Positions 1 through 6,964 of a stretch of DNA of 11,315 bases are shown here, one piece after another; position 1 is the first letter of the stretch, and each line of letters begins with the position of its first letter. The stretch is taken from assembly GCA_964580315.1 (NCBI GenBank), contig CAZOKH010000099.1, positions 1-11,315 on the forward strand. The letters are read 5' to 3'. A program made the translations under genes and the position numbers. Below the pieces are notes generated by a model that was not told the origin of the DNA, searched no databases, and worked only from the letters and a program-made list of their open reading frames with translations. This DNA comes from CAZOKH01 sp964580315. Its GTDB lineage: Bacteria; Chloroflexota; Anaerolineae; Anaerolineales; Anaerolineaceae.

Positions 1-1145
1 CAAATCAAACCGCGGTGGAAATTGAAAATGCTCGATTGTATGACTTGGAACAGACGCAGCGCAAAGAACTTGACGAGCTTTACAATTTGACTGTTCAACT
101 GGTGAATGCAAACGACACCAATGAAATTCTCAACAGAACGGCGCTTAAAACCCTTGAAATTGTCAATGTAACCTATATTCGCATGCTCACTTACGAAGAA
201 GTTGGCACATTCATCTGCCGCGCCGCCCATCACATCAGAGGCTCACATCCAGAATTATGTTCAGATATTCCTGAACCCTTTTCAATCCAATCAATTTATC
301 AAAAAGTGGTACGACAGGCAACCCCTCGAATTTGCCTCAGAGATTCAAAAAATTTCAATTCCAATGATGTTCAAAACTTGTTCTTTGATGGGGCATCAAC
401 CGTATGCATTGCCCCATTGATCGCAGGGGATATCTGTATGGGAATCATGGTTTTGGGTGAAAATCGCAATGTGGCAAGAGAACCATTTTCAAATGAAAAG
501 ATCCGCCTGATAAACACCATAACCAATCAAACAGCCAGCGCGCTACAGAGAGCGCAATTGCATGAACAGATGGAAGACAACTTTGTTCAGACGGTTCTGG
601 CGTTGGCAAACACCATGGACGCCAGAGATACCTATACCAGCGGCCATTGTCACAGCATTGCCGACCTGGCAATTGCCACAGGTATGAAATTAAATTTGGA
701 TAATGAGACATTGCAAACCATGCGTTGGGGTGCATTGCTGCACGACATCGGCAAAATTGGCGTTCCTGATGAAATTTTGCGCAAGCCAGGCCCATTGACC
801 AAAAAAGAATGGGAAGAAATGAAAAAACACCCCCTGATCGGGGCGAATATTGTTCAACCGGTAAAAAAACTTGCAAATGTTGCCCCAATCATCCGTTCTC
901 ACCATGAATGGTATGACGGTAATGGTTATCCTTTTGGGTTAAAAGGTGACCAAATTCCATTACCAGCACGTATTCTGACTGTTGTAGATTCTTTTTCAGC
1001 CATGATAGACAATCGAATTTACCGCAAAGGCAGGTCAGTTGAAGATGCTATCATCGAATTAAAACGGTGTGCCGGCAAACAATTTGATCCCGTTGTGGTT
1101 GAAGCATTTCTAAGCTCGCTAAACGAAATGAATGTCAACCATTAA
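1..1145 (+). CDS. GAF-GAF-HD-GYP signalling protein, probable cyclic-di-GMP phosphodiesterase (5' end missing)
   Basis: The reading frame is open to the left edge. The codons before the GTG at 15 encode NQTA, which continues as VEIENARLYD, the usual C-terminal helix of a GAF domain, so that GTG is internal and the gene starts upstream. Counting from that GTG as residue 1, a linker helix (about 10-30) leads into a second GAF domain (about 30-180), which ends in a similar NQTASALQRAQLHEQ helix. An HD-GYP domain follows (about 187-370). The likely metal and catalytic residues are all present: H211, the HD pair H243-D244 with K247, H272, H296-H297, the GYP at 304-306, and D325. HD-GYP enzymes hydrolyse cyclic-di-GMP to pGpG or GMP, and the GAF domains would sense a ligand or bind partners. 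Some flanking positions are unusual: HCHSI where HSxRV is common, and HHEWYDG where HHERWDG is common. No terminator is obvious after the stop. The domain call is firm; the activity is inferred. Confidence 0.9.
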   Translation, partial: NQTAVEIENARLYDLEQTQRKELDELYNLTVQLVNANDTNEILNRTALKTLEIVNVTYIRMLTYEEVGTFICRAAHHIRGSHPELCSDIPEPFSIQSIYQKVVRQATPRICLRDSKNFNSNDVQNLFFDGASTVCIAPLIAGDICMGIMVLGENRNVAREPFSNEKIRLINTITNQTASALQRAQLHEQMEDNFVQTVLALANTMDARDTYTSGHCHSIADLAIATGMKLNLDNETLQTMRWGALLHDIGKIGVPDEILRKPGPLTKKEWEEMKKHPLIGANIVQPVKKLANVAPIIRSHHEWYDGNGYPFGLKGDQIPLPARILTVVDSFSAMIDNRIYRKGRSVEDAIIELKRCAGKQFDPVVVEAFLSSLNEMNVNH

Positions 1146-1174
1146 TTCCCTTCTTTCCTAAAAAACAGAATATT

Positions 1175-1202
1175 TTGCTCTTTATTCATGGCGTGGTAAA
1201 AT
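1175..1202 (+). promoter_or_regulatory. Candidate promoter for the glycan gene cluster
   Basis: TTGCTC (1175-1180) and TAAAAT (1197-1202) are separated by 16 bases. The -10 box is preceded by TGG, an extended -10. Transcription would start near 1209, about 70 bases before the GT-C gene. The same GGTAAAAT string also occurs ahead of the glycosyltransferase at 3371 and of transketolase. It matches sigma-70 consensus only in part and is untested. Confidence 0.4.
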
Positions 1203-1235
1203 TTTCTTCGCTCAATAGAATTGGCGAATTGAAAA
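1202..1235 (+). repeat. Imperfect inverted repeat (hairpin or operator) after the candidate promoter
   Basis: TTCGC (1207-1211) pairs with GCGAA (1224-1228), and CAAT (1213-1216) pairs with ATTG (1220-1223). A single T is bulged and the loop is AGA. Outer TTTT (1202-1205) and AAAA (1232-1235) could extend the stem across a mismatch. It overlaps the expected transcription start and could be an operator or a 5' leader hairpin. It is too AT-rich, and lacks a directly following T-run, to be a convincing terminator. Confidence 0.4.
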
Positions 1236-1280
1236 CCCTGATCAAAGAATAAACCTGCAAAGAAAACGGAAAATCTCAGA

Positions 1281-3314
1281 ATGGTTTTAAAGTTGCAAAG
1301 CATTGTCAAAAAATACTCCACTCCCTTAGCTTTGTTCGTTATTAGTTTCATATCTTTTGGTCTACTAATCCCATCCCTGGGATTCTATTGGGATGATTTT
1401 CCAATGATCTGGTTTGGGCATTTACTTGGCCCAACAGGTTACCTGGAAACACTTTCCTCGGACCGTCCCTTTCTGGCTGGTATTTATTTCATCACCACTT
1501 CCTTGCTAAATTCTTCGCCGCTACAGTGGCAGATATTGGGAATTGTCAGCCGTTGGATCACCGCGGTAATATTGTGGTGGTCATTAAAAAATTTGTGGCC
1601 TCAAAAACAGCGTCAAACAGCCTGGGTAGCTTTTCTCTTTGCGGTATATCCGGGTTTTAAGCAGCAACCCATATCAGTAATCTACAGCAACGGTTTCTTG
1701 CTATTGGCGTTTTATTTCCTGTCCTGGGGGCTAATGATTTTGGCGCACCGCAACCCAAAAAATTACTGGAAATACACTTTGGCCGCCATGCTCAGTTCAG
1801 CTATTTGCACTTTTTCAACTGAATATTATGTGGGGCTTGAGGCAGTTCGTTTGACCTTTTTATGGCTCCTGACCAACAAACAAGACACTCAGAGACAGAG
1901 AATTTTCGTGGCAATCAAATCCTATCTTCCGTATGGAATAGTGATGATCGCATTCCTAATCTGGCGCGTCTTGATCTTTAAATTCCCCACCTATCAACCG
2001 ACTTTGATTGCAGAAACCGCAAAAAACCCGCCCCTTGAGATTTTAGTGCTAGCCAACAACATTCTTCAGTCGGTCTTTGATTCGGGCTGGCTCGCCTGGA
2101 TATCAACATTCCGATTCCCCATCCTATCTGATTTCGAAGCACGCAGCACAATGCTTGTCTGGGGAATCATTATCATTTCCATCCCGGCAATCTGGTACTT
2201 CTTTTATCGATTTTTACCCGGTGAAAATCGGCAGGAAAATCAGAAGGACTCGTGGGGAAAACAAGCGGTTGTTCTGGGCATAATTGCTCTTGTATCTTGC
2301 GGCTGGCCTTTTTGGATAACCAACCTTCCCGTGCAACTCCACTTTCCTTATGATCGTTTTACGCTGGCATTCATGGTCGGCAGTTGCTTCTTGATTGTTG
2401 GGTTGATTGATTGGGTCATTCGTGATCACTGGCAAAAAGCGTTGGTTTTGGCATTGTTTATTTCAATGGCAATTGGCGCCAATATTGAAAATGCGAATTC
2501 CTACCGTCGCGAGTGGTTATCGTTAAAAGATTTCTTCTGGCAGCTTACCTGGCGTGCTCCAGGCTTAAAAGACGGCACATCAGTATTCACAAAATATTTT
2601 CCTCTCGCATATTATTCGGACAACTCCCTGACCGCCCCCTTGAACTGGACATATGCGCCTGACAATCATTCCACATCAATCCCTTACCTGTTTGGCTTTA
2701 CAGATGTGCGCCTGGGCGCCAATCTTGAGGAATATGAGAATGATGTAACTATTCGCCAGCATTACCGCAGCGCATTATTTGAAAGTACAACCTCGCAAAG
2801 CCTGGTTGTTTTCTACTCTCCTCCGGGCTGTCTGAAAGTTCTCGACCCTGACCAGTCGAGAGATGTAAACGCTTATCCAGCCGATGTGAAAGAGGCAAAA
2901 TCAATCTCCCACCTCTCCCAGATCATCACATCTCCCAACACCCCCTCTGTGCCTCCCGCAGAGGTCTTCGGAGAAGAGCCCGCCCATCAGTGGTGTTACT
3001 ACTATCAAAAAGCTGAACTGGCGCGCCAGGTTGAAGATTGGGAAACAGTTGTCGAACTCGAAAAAGAGGCGTTAGATCAACGCTATTTGCCACAGGAAGC
3101 CTCTGAGTGGCTGGTATTCATGGAAGCCAATGCTCACACCGGTGATTGGCATCGCTCCATGCAAATTGCATCACTAACTTACTCGATGTCTAATGATCTC
3201 CAGAAGAAAATCTGCACCACGATCGACTCGTTGGAAAAACAAATCCCACACGATAGCGAAGCCGACCAATATATTAAAAAAGCTCGGGGCAAAGTCCAAT
3301 GTCCATCAAAATAA
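1281..3314 (+). CDS. GT-C-like multispanning membrane glycosyltransferase with TPR-like C-terminal tail
   Basis: This 677-residue protein has a first membrane helix at about 13-33, followed at once by YWDDFP (D38-D39). An acidic pair in the first extracytoplasmic loop is typical of GT-C enzymes that use polyprenyl-phosphate sugars. Roughly 10-12 hydrophobic segments run to about residue 400, with PYDRF at 356-360 before a late helix. A soluble region follows, and residues 567-640 look like two degenerate tetratricopeptide helix pairs (AHQWCYYYQKAEL, then ASEWLVFMEANAHTGDW). The start ATG is preceded by only a weak GGA ribosome site (1269-1271), but the protein begins naturally just before the first helix. 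The next gene, 56 bp downstream, is a polyprenyl-phosphate glycosyltransferase, a plausible donor-maker for this enzyme. I do not recognise a named family. A role as transferase onto a surface glycan or protein is inference; a polymerase-like or purely structural role is also possible. Confidence 0.7.
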   Translation: MVLKLQSIVKKYSTPLALFVISFISFGLLIPSLGFYWDDFPMIWFGHLLGPTGYLETLSSDRPFLAGIYFITTSLLNSSPLQWQILGIVSRWITAVILWWSLKNLWPQKQRQTAWVAFLFAVYPGFKQQPISVIYSNGFLLLAFYFLSWGLMILAHRNPKNYWKYTLAAMLSSAICTFSTEYYVGLEAVRLTFLWLLTNKQDTQRQRIFVAIKSYLPYGIVMIAFLIWRVLIFKFPTYQPTLIAETAKNPPLEILVLANNILQSVFDSGWLAWISTFRFPILSDFEARSTMLVWGIIIISIPAIWYFFYRFLPGENRQENQKDSWGKQAVVLGIIALVSCGWPFWITNLPVQLHFPYDRFTLAFMVGSCFLIVGLIDWVIRDHWQKALVLALFISMAIGANIENANSYRREWLSLKDFFWQLTWRAPGLKDGTSVFTKYFPLAYYSDNSLTAPLNWTYAPDNHSTSIPYLFGFTDVRLGANLEEYENDVTIRQHYRSALFESTTSQSLVVFYSPPGCLKVLDPDQSRDVNAYPADVKEAKSISHLSQIITSPNTPSVPPAEVFGEEPAHQWCYYYQKAELARQVEDWETVVELEKEALDQRYLPQEASEWLVFMEANAHTGDWHRSMQIASLTYSMSNDLQKKICTTIDSLEKQIPHDSEADQYIKKARGKVQCPSK

Positions 3315-3352
3315 CCAAACAGCGATATACTAAGTTCTGAACGGAAGTCTGC

Positions 3353-3368
3353 ATCGGGTAAAATCGGG
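3353..3368 (+). promoter_or_regulatory. Direct repeat ATCGGG x2 around a TAAAAT box next to the glycosyltransferase start
   Basis: ATCGGG occurs at 3353-3358 and again at 3363-3368, exactly 10 bases apart, and TAAAAT lies at 3359-3364. If TAAAAT is a -10 box, transcription would start at or next to the ATG at 3371, giving a leaderless or nearly leaderless message. No good -35 is seen (TTCTGA at 3335-3340 with an 18-base spacer is poor), and no purine-rich ribosome site precedes the ATG. Confidence 0.3.
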
Positions 3369-3370
3369 AT

Positions 3371-4324
3371 ATGGAAAAAGTGAATTCGCTTTCAGTCATT
3401 GTGCCAGTCTACAACAGCCAGGCTACCCTTCACGAATTAGTTGCCCGGCTTTCCGAGATCCTGCCCAACATCTCCCAAAAATTTGAGATTCTGCTGGTTA
3501 ACGACGGCAGCCGTGACGATAGTTGGCAGGTTGTCAAAAGCCTTTCTACGCAATATGCCTATGTGCAAGGTATCAATCTGATGCGGAATTATGGGCAGCA
3601 CAATGCACTGCTTTGTGGTGTTCGCCTGGCAGCCGGGGAAATTTGCGTCACAATGGACGACGATTTACAGCACCCGCCCGAAGAAATCCCTTTACTGCTG
3701 GCGCCCCTGGAAAATGGCTATGATGTGGTTTACGGATTTCCCCGCAAGCTGCCGCACTCGCCTATACGCAACTTTTTCTCGCGATTGACCAAAAAAACCC
3801 TTGCCACGGTAATGGGCATAAAAACCGTACGAGAGATCAGCGCCTTTCGCGCTTTCCGCACTGATTTACGCCGCGCCTTTGAATTCTATCGCAGCCCTGG
3901 TGTTATCATTGACGCCCTGCTATCGTGGGGCACCACGAGGTTTACAAGCGTGCTGGTCGATGAAGTACCAAGACAACACGGGCAATCGAACTACAATTTC
4001 GGCCAGCTCATCAGCCAGGCAATTTTTGTTTTGACTGGTTTCAGCACCTTCCCTTTGCATTTTGCCAGTTGGATGGGCTTCATACTCACACTTTTTGGTC
4101 TGGCTATCTTCATTTTTGTTGTTGCGTCCTATTTCACAGCCGGCAGCATTCCTGGTTTTCCATTCCTGGCATCAATCATCTCCATTTTCAGCGGCACACA
4201 GCTTTTTGCCCTGGGAATTTTTGGAGAATACCTTGCCCGCATATTCGACCGCAGCATGGGACATCCAGCCTACGTAATTGGAGAAACAACACAAATAAAT
4301 CCGAACGGGGAAACCCCGTCATGA
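3371..4324 (+). CDS. GtrB/ArnC/DPM1-type polyprenyl-phosphate glycosyltransferase (GT2)
   Basis: At 317 residues this has the normal length for the family, which moves a sugar from a nucleotide donor to undecaprenyl (or dolichyl) phosphate on the cytoplasmic face of the membrane. The GT2 fold starts with VIVPVYN (9-15). LLVNDGS (41-47) follows, then NYGQHNA (73-79), a nucleotide-sugar/metal motif MDDDLQHPPEE (95-105), and REISAFRAFR (154-163). The QHGQSNYNF segment (202-210) corresponds to the conserved ERxxGxSKY stretch. Two C-terminal helices (about 230-255 and 263-287) anchor it, as in GtrB and ArnC. Its stop overlaps the next start by four bases (ATGA, 4321-4324), suggesting translational coupling to the WbqC-family gene. 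The sugar cannot be read from sequence; the downstream aminotransferase suggests a 4-amino-6-deoxyhexose. Confidence 0.9.
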   Translation: MEKVNSLSVIVPVYNSQATLHELVARLSEILPNISQKFEILLVNDGSRDDSWQVVKSLSTQYAYVQGINLMRNYGQHNALLCGVRLAAGEICVTMDDDLQHPPEEIPLLLAPLENGYDVVYGFPRKLPHSPIRNFFSRLTKKTLATVMGIKTVREISAFRAFRTDLRRAFEFYRSPGVIIDALLSWGTTRFTSVLVDEVPRQHGQSNYNFGQLISQAIFVLTGFSTFPLHFASWMGFILTLFGLAIFIFVVASYFTAGSIPGFPFLASIISIFSGTQLFALGIFGEYLARIFDRSMGHPAYVIGETTQINPNGETPS

Positions 4325-5013
4325 ACGTTGTAATCCTTCAACCATCCTACATCCCCTGGCGGGGATTTTTTCATCAAATTGCCAGAGCAGATATTTTTGT
4401 TTTTTACGATGATGTTAAATATGACAAAAACGGCTGGCGCAATCGCAACCGTATCAAAACGCCCGGAGGCCTTCAATGGTTGACCATCCCCGTTTTTCAC
4501 AAGGGAGTTGAAACCCATCACACCCCCATCAACCAGATTGGCATTGACTGGAAAACAAACTGGAATCGAAAACACTGGAACGCATTGACCACATCATACA
4601 AACGCGCTCCATTTTTTGATCAATATGAAACCTTGTTGTCATCTTTTTACCAAGAACAACCTTCACTGCTTGCCGATTTCACGATTAAAACCACCGTTGC
4701 CATTGCCAGAGAACTGGGAATAAAAAACACACAATTTATTCGTTCTTCGGAAATCCCTGGTATTGAAGGCGCCAAGACAGATCGGTTAATGATGATTTTG
4801 GATGCATTAAAAGCAACCCACTACATTTCCGGACCTTCAGCCCAGGACTATCTGGACAGGGCTGCTTTTAAAAAAGCCGGCATAACTTTGGAATTCATGC
4901 AATACAATTATCCTGAATATAATCAACTATACCCGCCCTACGAACCCCAGGTTTCCATTCTGGACTTGATGTTTATGCAGGGCAATAATTCAATAAAACT
5001 GATTACCGGATGA
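4321..5013 (+). CDS. WbqC-like family protein
   Basis: This 230-residue soluble protein begins MNVVILQPSYIPWRGFFHQI, and continues with ADIFVFYDDVKY and GWRNRNRIKT. These are the hallmark N-terminal motifs of the WbqC-like family, named from an E. coli O-antigen cluster. The exact reaction of the family is not settled as far as I know; members recur beside sugar aminotransferases and methyltransferases in surface-polysaccharide loci. I chose the ATG that overlaps the previous stop because the family motif begins right there. The frame stays open upstream to an ATG at 4069, but that part lies inside the glycosyltransferase and encodes no recognisable domain. A conserved GPSAQDYL segment (about 175-182) and a YPEYNQLY stretch near the end also fit the family. 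A role in modifying the amino sugar is inferred from context. Confidence 0.85.
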   Translation: MNVVILQPSYIPWRGFFHQIARADIFVFYDDVKYDKNGWRNRNRIKTPGGLQWLTIPVFHKGVETHHTPINQIGIDWKTNWNRKHWNALTTSYKRAPFFDQYETLLSSFYQEQPSLLADFTIKTTVAIARELGIKNTQFIRSSEIPGIEGAKTDRLMMILDALKATHYISGPSAQDYLDRAAFKKAGITLEFMQYNYPEYNQLYPPYEPQVSILDLMFMQGNNSIKLITG

Positions 5014-5029
5014 AGGGAAACACCCAAGC

Positions 5030-5659
5030 ATGAGCATTGACCCCAAAATGAAAAATGTCAAAGACTATTTTGACAACACTTTAAAAAAACACGGTGCGAC
5101 GCCCAGGGGAGTAGATTGGAATTCGGAAGGAGCCCGCGAAGTTCGCTTTGAACAGCTCTCCCGGGTGATCACTGGAGACCAGCCTTTTTCAATGTTAGAT
5201 TATGGCTGCGGATATGCCGCTTACGCCGATTATCTTGAAACGCAGCACCTGGCTTTTTCCCGCTACATTGGTTTTGATATCCTGGAAAGCATGATTGTAA
5301 AAGCCAGGGAAATCCATTCAGACACCAATCGTTTTTATTTCACCAGCGACCTGTCGGAACTAGAACCCGCTGACTACGCCACCGCCTGCGGCGTTTTCAA
5401 CATGAAACTGGATGCCACAAATGATGAATGGACAGACTATGTAGTCAAGTGCCTCAAAGAAATGGATTCGCTCTCAATAAAAGGTTTCTCGGTTAACTTT
5501 CTAACCAAATATTCCGACGCAGACAAAATGCGCCCCGACTTGTACTACGCAGACCCCTGTTACCTGTTCGACTATTGCAAAAAGAATTTTTCCAAAAATG
5601 TAGCCCTGTTGCATGACTATAACGTATTTGACTTTACCTTGATCATCAGGAAAGATTGA
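5030..5659 (+). CDS. Class I SAM-dependent methyltransferase
   Basis: In this 209-residue protein, MLDYGCGYAAYADYL (55-69) is the glycine-rich S-adenosylmethionine-binding loop. YIGFDILESMI (79-89) supplies the acidic residue D83 that normally holds the ribose of the cofactor. ADYATACGVFN (114-124) fits the motif IV strand. It lies 16 bp after the WbqC-family gene and 6 bp before the aminotransferase, so the three are almost certainly cotranscribed. GAAGGG at 5012-5017 is a possible ribosome site, though rather distant. Its substrate is not determinable; O- or N-methylation of the cluster's deoxyamino sugar is a reasonable inference. No membrane segment or signal peptide is seen. Confidence 0.85.
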   Translation: MSIDPKMKNVKDYFDNTLKKHGATPRGVDWNSEGAREVRFEQLSRVITGDQPFSMLDYGCGYAAYADYLETQHLAFSRYIGFDILESMIVKAREIHSDTNRFYFTSDLSELEPADYATACGVFNMKLDATNDEWTDYVVKCLKEMDSLSIKGFSVNFLTKYSDADKMRPDLYYADPCYLFDYCKKNFSKNVALLHDYNVFDFTLIIRKD

Positions 5660-5665
5660 GTAAAA

Positions 5666-6811
5666 ATGTCACAGCAAAAAATCATTGACTTTAATCACCC
5701 TCATCAATTTGACGAGGAACAAAAATATATCAATCAAGCATACCAAAATGGCAAAATTTCAGGAGATGGTTCCTTTTCAAAAAAATGCCAGGCGATTCTC
5801 GAACAGGAAACTGGATCATTAAAAGTTGCCTTAGCCACCTCCTGCACCCACGCCCTGGAGATGTCGGCGCTCTTGCTTGACCTAAAACCAGGCGACGAAG
5901 TCATCATACCCAGTTTCACTTTTGTCTCGACAGTGAACGCTTTCGTCTTAAGAGGCGCCACACCGGTTTTCATTGATTGCCGACCAGATACATTGAATTT
6001 AGACGAAACTCTTCTCGAGTCAAAAATTAGCCCCAGAACCCGCGCAATCGTTGCAATGCATTACGGTGGGGTTGCCTGTGAAATGAATCGCATCCTCGAA
6101 ATTGCAGCCAGGCATCAAATTCCTGTCATCGAAGACAACGCACACGGCCTGTTTGGAAAATATCAGGGCAAACCGCTCGGCTCCTTTGGCTGCATGGCAA
6201 CGCAATCTTTTCACGAGACCAAAAATATCTCCTGCGGTGAAGGTGGTGCACTGGTCATCAATGACCCCGGGTTGACCGAAAGAGCAGAAATCCTTCGTGA
6301 AAAAGGCACCGATCGCAGCCGCTTTTTCCGCGGTATGGTCGATAAATACACCTGGGTCGATGTTGGCTCCAGTTATATCCTCTCTGAAATACTAGCCGCT
6401 GTTCTTTATGCCCACCTGGAACACAGAAAGGAAATCCAACAGAAACGAATCGCTATCTGGAATCGGTATTTTGCTGAATTACACGAGTGGGCATCAGCAA
6501 CAGGTGTAAGGCTTCCCCTTGTCCCGGATGGCTGCGAACATCCCGCGCATATTTTTTATATGCTGCTTCCCTCGCTCAGCGCTCGTCAATCCATGATGGA
6601 TTATCTTAAACAGAATGACGTCATCTGCGTCTTCCATTACCAACCCCTCCATTTATCGAGCATGGGAAGGAGACTGGGCGGGAAACCAGGTGACTGCCCG
6701 GTAACAGAGGACGTTAGCGACCGCTTGCTGCGCCTGCCAATTTTCTACGATTTGTCCGAAGAAGATCAGAGAACCGTTATTGAATTGATCAAAAATTTTA
6801 AGTTTGGCTAA
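5666..6811 (+). CDS. wecE: dTDP-4-amino-4,6-dideoxygalactose transaminase (WecE/RffA family)
   Basis: This 381-residue DegT/DnrJ/EryC1 aminotransferase resembles E. coli WecE along its whole length. Matching stretches include GDGSFSKKC (33-41), LKPGDEVIIPSFTFVST (73-89), HYGGVACEM (132-140), REKGTDRSRFFRG (211-223), VDKYTWVDVGSSY (225-237) and FHYQPLH (323-329). The pyridoxal-phosphate lysine is K186 in SFHETKN, and D157 in IEDNAHG should contact the ring nitrogen. WecE transfers an amino group from glutamate to dTDP-4-keto-6-deoxyglucose, giving dTDP-Fuc4N, used in enterobacterial common antigen and other glycans. The start follows the methyltransferase stop by 6 bp, with AGGAAAG at 5649-5655 upstream. 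No rmlA/rmlB homologues are in the window, so the keto-sugar must come from elsewhere. A related product such as dTDP-Qui4N or Fuc3N is less likely given the WecE-like motifs. Confidence 0.88.
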   Translation: MSQQKIIDFNHPHQFDEEQKYINQAYQNGKISGDGSFSKKCQAILEQETGSLKVALATSCTHALEMSALLLDLKPGDEVIIPSFTFVSTVNAFVLRGATPVFIDCRPDTLNLDETLLESKISPRTRAIVAMHYGGVACEMNRILEIAARHQIPVIEDNAHGLFGKYQGKPLGSFGCMATQSFHETKNISCGEGGALVINDPGLTERAEILREKGTDRSRFFRGMVDKYTWVDVGSSYILSEILAAVLYAHLEHRKEIQQKRIAIWNRYFAELHEWASATGVRLPLVPDGCEHPAHIFYMLLPSLSARQSMMDYLKQNDVICVFHYQPLHLSSMGRRLGGKPGDCPVTEDVSDRLLRLPIFYDLSEEDQRTVIELIKNFKFG

Positions 6812-6819
6812 TCAAGTTC

Positions 6820-6848
6820 TTGACACTTAGTCGTGAAAAAACTATAAT
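6820..6848 (+). promoter_or_regulatory. Consensus sigma-70 promoter of the tRNA-Gly gene
   Basis: TTGACA (6820-6825) and TATAAT (6843-6848) match consensus at all twelve positions and have the ideal 17-base spacer. The tRNA begins 12 bases after the -10 box, so the leader is only about 5 bases. A small dyad (AATCG 6846-6850, CGATT 6856-6860) spans the start region. The promoter sits just 8 bp after the aminotransferase stop codon, so the tRNA need not depend on the glycan operon. Confidence 0.85.
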
Positions 6849-6860
6849 CGCATAACGATT

Positions 6861-6932
6861 GCGGGTGTAGCCAAGTGGTAAGGCAGTAGCTTCCCAAGCT
6901 ACCATTCGTGGGTTCGAATCCCATCACCCGCT
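6861..6932 (+). tRNA. tRNA-Gly (anticodon CCC)
   Basis: The 72-base gene folds as a full cloverleaf. The acceptor stem GCGGGTG (6861-6867) pairs perfectly with CACCCGC (6925-6931). The D arm is GCC-AAGTGGTAA-GGC, and the anticodon stem GTAGC/GCTAC encloses the loop TTCCCAA, with anticodon CCC at 6893-6895, which reads GGG glycine codons. The T arm GTGGG-TTCGAAT-CCCAT is complete. The discriminator base is T (6932), as usual for bacterial tRNA-Gly, and CCA is not encoded. Confidence 0.96.
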
Positions 6933-6964
6933 CTATTTATTTAATTCACGAATTCCAGGTAAAA

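Noticed and set aside
15..17. GTG at 15 as the true start of the HD-GYP protein
   Set aside because: The preceding codons in frame encode NQTA, continuous with a GAF-domain end, so the gene is truncated by the window edge.
445..888. 147-codon minus-strand frame opposite the HD-GYP gene
   Set aside because: It is antisense to a conserved coding region, shows no recognisable domain, and its composition follows from the sense gene.
4069..4320. Upstream extension of the WbqC-family frame to an ATG at 4069
   Set aside because: It lies wholly inside the glycosyltransferase gene in another frame and has no domain character; the family's conserved N-terminus begins exactly at the ATG at 4321.
6861..6932. 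tRNA-Gly as an integration site for a genomic island carrying the glycan genes
   Set aside because: No duplicate of the tRNA 3' end, integrase or mobility gene is seen in the window.
6908..6964. Earlier start for the small membrane protein at 6908
   Set aside because: That ATG-less upstream stretch begins within the tRNA T arm, so the first residues are translated tRNA; the ATG at 6965 is the sensible start.
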